A stretch of 47,118 nt of DNA from Mesoaciditoga sp. (lineage in GTDB: Bacteria; Thermotogota; Thermotogae; Mesoaciditogales; Mesoaciditogaceae). The stretch spans positions 1-47,118 of the forward strand of contig WGFY01000080.1 in NCBI GenBank assembly GCA_015491995.1. The letters run 5' to 3'. Positions 43,140-47,118 of this stretch are shown piece after piece. The position numbers and the translations under genes are program-made. Each line of letters begins with the position of its first letter. Positions within the stretch are counted from its first letter, which is position 1. A model generated the notes under the pieces. It did not search any database. It was given only the letters and a program-made list of their open reading frames with translations, and was not told the origin of the DNA.

Positions 43140-44987
43140 GTGAAAAAAGTTGTTTTGATCCTCTTTTTACTCTTGATCGCCGTATCCATGATTGGAATGG
43201 CAACGAATTCGGATACGATAATCGAAGAGTCCATTGGATCCGTACCAACTCTTGATCCTGGATGGTCATACGACACGACATCTGGTGAGGTCATCTATCA
43301 GATGTACGACAATCTCATTCAATACGACAGGGAATCGACTTCTAAATTCCTTCCCATGATATCCACAAATGTTCCGAGCGTTAAAGACGGCACGATACTC
43401 GATGGCGGCAAAACTTTTGTCTTTCACATTAGGCAAAACGTCAGTTTTCATAACGGTGATATTTTAACTCCCCAAGACGTCGTTTACTCCTTGGAAAGGT
43501 CTGTGATATTTGACAGATCAGGTGGCCCATCATGGATGCTAACCGAGGCCTTGATGCCGAGAATCAACGGCTCATATGTCGATTCCATTACGGAATGGGC
43601 AATTAAACTTGCAGGTGTTAAATCTTACGACGATCTTTTTGTGGAAGGCACAAAAACACCAAAGAATGAGAGATACAGACGAGCGTTGATAAACGCTTAC
43701 AACATTTTAGACGAGGCGTTCGAAATAAAAGGGAATACGGTTATCATCCATCTTCCACACGTTTACCCACCTTTCATGTACGTGCTTACCCATTCAAGAA
43801 GGAGTTCATCAATACTCGACAAAAAATGGGCTTCTGAAAATGGCGCTTGGGATGGGAAAGCCAACACCTGGTGGAATTACCACAATCCAACACGTGAAAA
43901 AGATCCTCTTTACTCAATAGAAAACGGAAGTGGTCCCTTCATGCTCGAAAGATGGACAAGAGGAAGGGAAATAGTATTCAAGAGATTTGACAACTATTGG
44001 GCTGGCCCAGCCAAGATAAAATACGCGATAATAAAGAGAGTCCAAGAATTCACCACGAGAAAATTGGATCTCATGCGCGGAAATGCGGACATTATATACG
44101 TTCCGATCCAATATCTTGTCCAAGTTGACAAAATACCAAACGTAAGCGTGTACAATTATCCGACCTTCCTCATCAACGCCGTTCATATGACATGGGATAT
44201 ATCGACAAATGGGAATCCATACGTTGGATCCGCCAAATTGGATGGTAACGGTATACCGTCAAACTTTTTTGCCGACAAAAATGTGAGAATGGGATTCGCG
44301 TACCTTTTTGCGTATAAAAAGTACATAGACCAAGCTTGGTACGGAAAAGCAACCACACCAAATGGTGCGCTTGCCAAGGGAATGATTGGGTACAATCCAA
44401 AAGTTCCGGCTCCCTTTGATCAGGATCTGCAAAAAGCTACTGAGTATTTCAAAAAAGCTTTCAATGGAAAACTTTGGGATGAAGGTTTCAAATTCACAGC
44501 TGTTTACAACACTGGAAATGCCCAAAGAAAGACAGCTCTTGAAATAATCAGTACGTATGCCAGAAAGATAAATCCTAAGTTCAAGATAAGGATCGTTGGA
44601 GAACTGTGGTCGGCTTTTTTGAGTGATTTCCAAAGCCAAAAATTGCCGATGTATCTGTTGGGCTGGGTATCGGATTACCCAGATCCATACAACCTTGCGT
44701 GGACCTACTACGGATCGACAGGTGTATTTGGCTCGGCTCTGGGAAACGCCTACGTAAAATGGGCGCAAAAACACACAGACCCTCTACTCACAGAGTCAAT
44801 GAAAACACTTGATCCTCAAAAGCGTCAGGAAATTTACGAACAGCTGAACACCATCTCACATGACAACGCAATTTACATCTTCACCACACAACCAGATGGA
44901 TTGCAAGTCCAAAGATCGGACGTTCAAGGTTGGTTCTACAACTCGGTAAGACCAGGGCAAGATTTTTACTATCTCTCGAAGAAATAA
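43140..44987 (+). CDS. Family-5 ABC solute-binding protein, copy 1
   Basis: 615 residues from a GTG after GGGGGTG. A signal peptide (VLILFLLLIAVSMIGMA) lacks a lipobox Cys, so the protein is likely cleaved by signal peptidase I. SBP_bac_5 marks are plain: TLDPGWSYDTTSGEVIYQMY, FHIRQNVSFHNGDILTPQDV, SGPFMLERWTRGREIVFKRF. Such proteins bind oligopeptides or, in Thermotogota, often oligosaccharides. No permease or ATPase follows. It is longer than the common 500-550 residues because of inserts near 145-190 and 330-370. A terminator ends the transcript. Confidence 0.93.
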   Translation: MKKVVLILFLLLIAVSMIGMATNSDTIIEESIGSVPTLDPGWSYDTTSGEVIYQMYDNLIQYDRESTSKFLPMISTNVPSVKDGTILDGGKTFVFHIRQNVSFHNGDILTPQDVVYSLERSVIFDRSGGPSWMLTEALMPRINGSYVDSITEWAIKLAGVKSYDDLFVEGTKTPKNERYRRALINAYNILDEAFEIKGNTVIIHLPHVYPPFMYVLTHSRRSSSILDKKWASENGAWDGKANTWWNYHNPTREKDPLYSIENGSGPFMLERWTRGREIVFKRFDNYWAGPAKIKYAIIKRVQEFTTRKLDLMRGNADIIYVPIQYLVQVDKIPNVSVYNYPTFLINAVHMTWDISTNGNPYVGSAKLDGNGIPSNFFADKNVRMGFAYLFAYKKYIDQAWYGKATTPNGALAKGMIGYNPKVPAPFDQDLQKATEYFKKAFNGKLWDEGFKFTAVYNTGNAQRKTALEIISTYARKINPKFKIRIVGELWSAFLSDFQSQKLPMYLLGWVSDYPDPYNLAWTYYGSTGVFGSALGNAYVKWAQKHTDPLLTESMKTLDPQKRQEIYEQLNTISHDNAIYIFTTQPDGLQVQRSDVQGWFYNSVRPGQDFYYLSKK

Positions 44988-45014
44988 CACGTTACGTTTA
45001 AACCTTTAACTTTT

Positions 45015-45044
45015 AAGGGCATCGTTCGCTGAATGATGCCCTTT
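45015..45044 (+). terminator. Terminator between the two solute-binding protein genes
   Basis: AAGGGCATC (45015-45023) pairs with GATGCCCTT (45034-45042) with four further inner pairs, followed by TTTCGTATT. It lies 28 bases after the first solute-binding gene. Confidence 0.8.
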
Positions 45045-45078
45045 CGTATTCGCGTATCTCGAGTGAAATAAATGTTAC

Positions 45079-45107
45079 TTGACAATTAAAATTCGTAATA
45101 GTACAAT
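45079..45107 (+). promoter_or_regulatory. Promoter of the second solute-binding protein gene
   Basis: TTGACA (45079-45084) and TACAAT (45102-45107), exactly 17 bases apart. The predicted transcript has a leader of about 100 bases before the ATG at 45216; no riboswitch is recognised in it. Confidence 0.8.
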
Positions 45108-45215
45108 TGCAATGCTACGATATAAAAATATACGAAATTCAGCATCTTTCAAAACACACGAACGGGCAAAAAAGATTCACGCTAACAGACAAAATCATAA
45201 AGGGGGAACGAAAAA

Positions 45216-47057
45216 ATGAAAAGGTTAACCATGCTATTGGTGGTGATGTTGGTGGCATTTTCTCTTGTGAGCATGGCCACGACAATCGTTGAAGAAAGGA
45301 TAGAGGGAATCAACACCCTTGATTCGGACTGGTGCTACGATACTTCATCCGGTGAGGTTATATGGCAAATTTACGATAATCTTCTTCGCTACAACGGCAA
45401 AACGTTCATTCCAAAACTCTCCACGAACGTTCCGAGCTTGAAAGATGGGACGATACTGGATAATGGTAAAACGTACGTTTTTCACATCCGCCAAGGTGTC
45501 TACTTTCACAACGGAGATCTTCTCACTCCGCAAGATGTCGTGTATTCTCTTGAGAGATCCATAATCTTCAGCCGAGGTGGCGGGCCATCTTGGATGCTTG
45601 CCGAACCGATATTCCCAAAGATCAACGGTGCATATGTTGATACCATTGAAGAATGGGCAACGAAGTTTGCAGGTGTTAAATCTTACAGCGAACTTTTTGT
45701 TGAAGGCACTCGGACTCCTAAAAATGACAAGTACAAGCAAGCACTAATTGACGCTTTTCAGCTGGTTTCAAAAGCTTTTGAGATTAAAGGGAACGACGTT
45801 GTGATACACTTGGCACACATTTATCCACCATTCCTTTCGGCTATAAACACGGTTTATGGCGGTGTGATCTTTGACAAAAAATGGGCAATGGAGCAAAATG
45901 CGTGGGATGGAAAGGCAAATGACTGGTGGAAGTATCACAATCCCACACGCGAAAAAGATCCACTTTACTCCGTTACAAACGGCACGGGTCCTTTCGTGTT
46001 AGATAGATGGTCAAAGGGAAGAGAAATAGTTCTTAAAAGATTCGATAAGTATTGGGGAGCTCCTGCCAAAATAGAGTACGCTATCATAAAAATAGTAAAA
46101 GAATTCACCACTCGAAAGCTTGATCTTATGCGTGGAAACGCGGACATAATATACGCGCCATCACAATATCTAAAACAACTCGAAAGCATTCCGGGAGTCA
46201 AAGTTTTAAAAGGTTATCCTTCTCTGCGCATCATATCTTTGTACTTCACACAAAGCATCAGTCCAAAAGGAAACCATTTTATAGGATCTGGAAAATTGGA
46301 TGGAAATGGAATTCCACCAGATTTCTTTGCAAACAAAGATGTTAGAATGGGATTTGAATACCTTTTCCCACATAAATCGTACATAAACAGCATTTGGTAC
46401 GGTCAGGCTATAACTCCAAATGGAGCGTTGCCAAGCATAGTGCTTGGATACGACTCAAAAAATCCGCCAGCTTATCATCAAAATCTGGCCAAGGCCACGG
46501 AATATTTCAAAAAGGCTTACAACGGAAAACTGTGGGAAAAAGGATTTAAATTCACAGTAGTCTACAACACCGGTAACGATCAAAGGAGAGTTGCATGCGA
46601 AATGCTGAAAGCGTATGCGAGGAAGATCAACCCGAAATTCAAGATAAACATAGAAAATGAGCTCTGGTCCTCATTCCTTAGCGATATGGTAGCCGAGAGG
46701 ATGCCAATGTACACGAGTGGATGGGGTGGAGCCGTTGCAGATCCTTATTACTTTGCTCAGCCGTTCTACGCTTCTTCAGGAACGTTGGGAGCTTTCTTGG
46801 GAAAGGCTTACAAAGAATGGGCAAAGTCAAATATGGATTCACTTGTCAACGAATCTATGAAGACTTTAGACCCCGAAAAGCGTGCGAAATATTACGAAGA
46901 GTTAAATGTCAAGGCTTACAACAACGCCATTTACATATGGTTGGCCCAACCTCTCATCTTTGAAATTCAGAGAGCGAATATCAAAGGTTGGACTTTCAAT
47001 CCTACAAGGCCAGGTGGGGCCGCCGCTGGCATAGATTTCTACGAACTTTCAAAATAA
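45216..47057 (+). CDS. Family-5 ABC solute-binding protein, copy 2
   Basis: 613 residues; ATG after AAAGGGGGAACG. A clear paralogue of the gene just upstream (roughly 60 percent identical by eye): same signal-peptide type without lipobox, same TLDSDWCYDTSSGEVIWQIY and FHIRQGVYFHNGDLLTPQDV segments, same inserts. Residues in the likely ligand pocket differ most (for example GWGGAVADPYYFAQ here against GWVSDYPDPYNLAW), so ligands probably differ. It has its own promoter and terminator, so it can be regulated apart from copy 1. Confidence 0.93.
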   Translation: MKRLTMLLVVMLVAFSLVSMATTIVEERIEGINTLDSDWCYDTSSGEVIWQIYDNLLRYNGKTFIPKLSTNVPSLKDGTILDNGKTYVFHIRQGVYFHNGDLLTPQDVVYSLERSIIFSRGGGPSWMLAEPIFPKINGAYVDTIEEWATKFAGVKSYSELFVEGTRTPKNDKYKQALIDAFQLVSKAFEIKGNDVVIHLAHIYPPFLSAINTVYGGVIFDKKWAMEQNAWDGKANDWWKYHNPTREKDPLYSVTNGTGPFVLDRWSKGREIVLKRFDKYWGAPAKIEYAIIKIVKEFTTRKLDLMRGNADIIYAPSQYLKQLESIPGVKVLKGYPSLRIISLYFTQSISPKGNHFIGSGKLDGNGIPPDFFANKDVRMGFEYLFPHKSYINSIWYGQAITPNGALPSIVLGYDSKNPPAYHQNLAKATEYFKKAYNGKLWEKGFKFTVVYNTGNDQRRVACEMLKAYARKINPKFKINIENELWSSFLSDMVAERMPMYTSGWGGAVADPYYFAQPFYASSGTLGAFLGKAYKEWAKSNMDSLVNESMKTLDPEKRAKYYEELNVKAYNNAIYIWLAQPLIFEIQRANIKGWTFNPTRPGGAAAGIDFYELSK

Positions 47058-47080
47058 TTCAATCTTAATTGGTGTAAACT

Positions 47081-47104
47081 GAAGAGGGGAGAAATCCCCT
47101 CTTC
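47081..47104 (+). terminator. Hairpin after the second solute-binding protein gene
   Basis: A perfect nine-base stem GAAGAGGGG/CCCCTCTTC with an AGAAAT loop, 24 bases after the stop. Only a weak T tract (GCTTTGG) follows, so termination efficiency is uncertain. Confidence 0.6.
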
Positions 47105-47118
47105 GCTTTGGTAAAGGA

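Noticed and set aside
1-47118. CRISPR array or phage region
   Set aside because: No regularly spaced direct repeats and no phage structural or integrase genes were seen.

Overview
The window looks like chromosomal DNA of a moderately AT-rich, probably thermophilic bacterium, most likely a member of the Thermotogota (perhaps near Mesoaciditoga/Athalassotoga; this placement is inference). Supporting signs are a large Firmicutes/Thermotoga-type SRP RNA with an Alu domain, many TTG and GTG starts with strong GGAGG sites, tightly overlapping operons, two secreted proteins that end in Phe like outer-membrane (toga) beta-barrels, and large family-5 solute-binding proteins. No plasmid, phage or CRISPR array was seen.

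Layout. 1-1.48 kb is an accessory patch: the N-terminus of an Rpn/PD-(D/E)XK transposase-like protein, two copies of a hairpin repeat, a REP-like palindrome, a hicB antitoxin gene with a decayed hicA, and GC-shifted debris that may come from an insertion sequence. 1.48-4.34 kb holds an RHH-coiled-coil protein, an MFS transporter and a broken ABC ATPase gene. 4.34-14.64 kb is a dense plus-strand block: radical SAM protein plus DUF2344 partner, CheY-like regulator coupled to a SpoIIE/RsbU phosphatase, yebC, a PHP phosphoesterase, an OMP-like protein, cheR, lspA, rluD-type synthase, an M50 protease and an HD-GYP protein. The large SRP RNA gene lies on the minus strand at 14.66-14.93 kb. Then come a ROK kinase, a small convergent unknown, holA, a DUF4203 membrane protein and murA (15.0-19.1 kb).

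19.1-20.6 kb is a second scar region: a nuclease fragment, a tRNA-Arg(CCT) gene with a good promoter, what looks like an IS200/IS605-type end, and then a 30-codon leader ORF plus intrinsic terminator directly in front of an ABC-2 exporter operon. That arrangement looks like a transcription attenuator. 22.2-41.9 kb is mostly minus strand: fdhD; a yugP-rsmB-rlmN-rsgA-rpe operon (birA lies opposite); a Mut7-C RNase - histidine kinase - response regulator - ileS - glyQ - glyS run; a nitroreductase; and fmt - OMP-like - rlmD-like. From 42.1 kb the plus strand carries a stand-alone encapsulated-ferritin-like protein, a class II glutamine amidotransferase and two tandem family-5 solute-binding proteins.

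How the genes relate. The housekeeping theme is ribosome/tRNA work (rluD, rsmB, rlmN, rlmD-like, rsgA, ileS, glyQS, fmt, SRP RNA) and envelope work (lspA, murA, OMP-like proteins, M50 protease), mixed with signalling modules (CheY-SpoIIE, CheR, HD-GYP, GAF histidine kinase). The most distinctive observations are the putative leader-peptide attenuator of the ABC exporter, a REP-like palindrome carried in frame inside an OMP-like gene, hairpin repeats with compensatory base changes, and a two-component system apparently co-transcribed with ileS and glyQS. All family assignments were made by eye; no database search was run.
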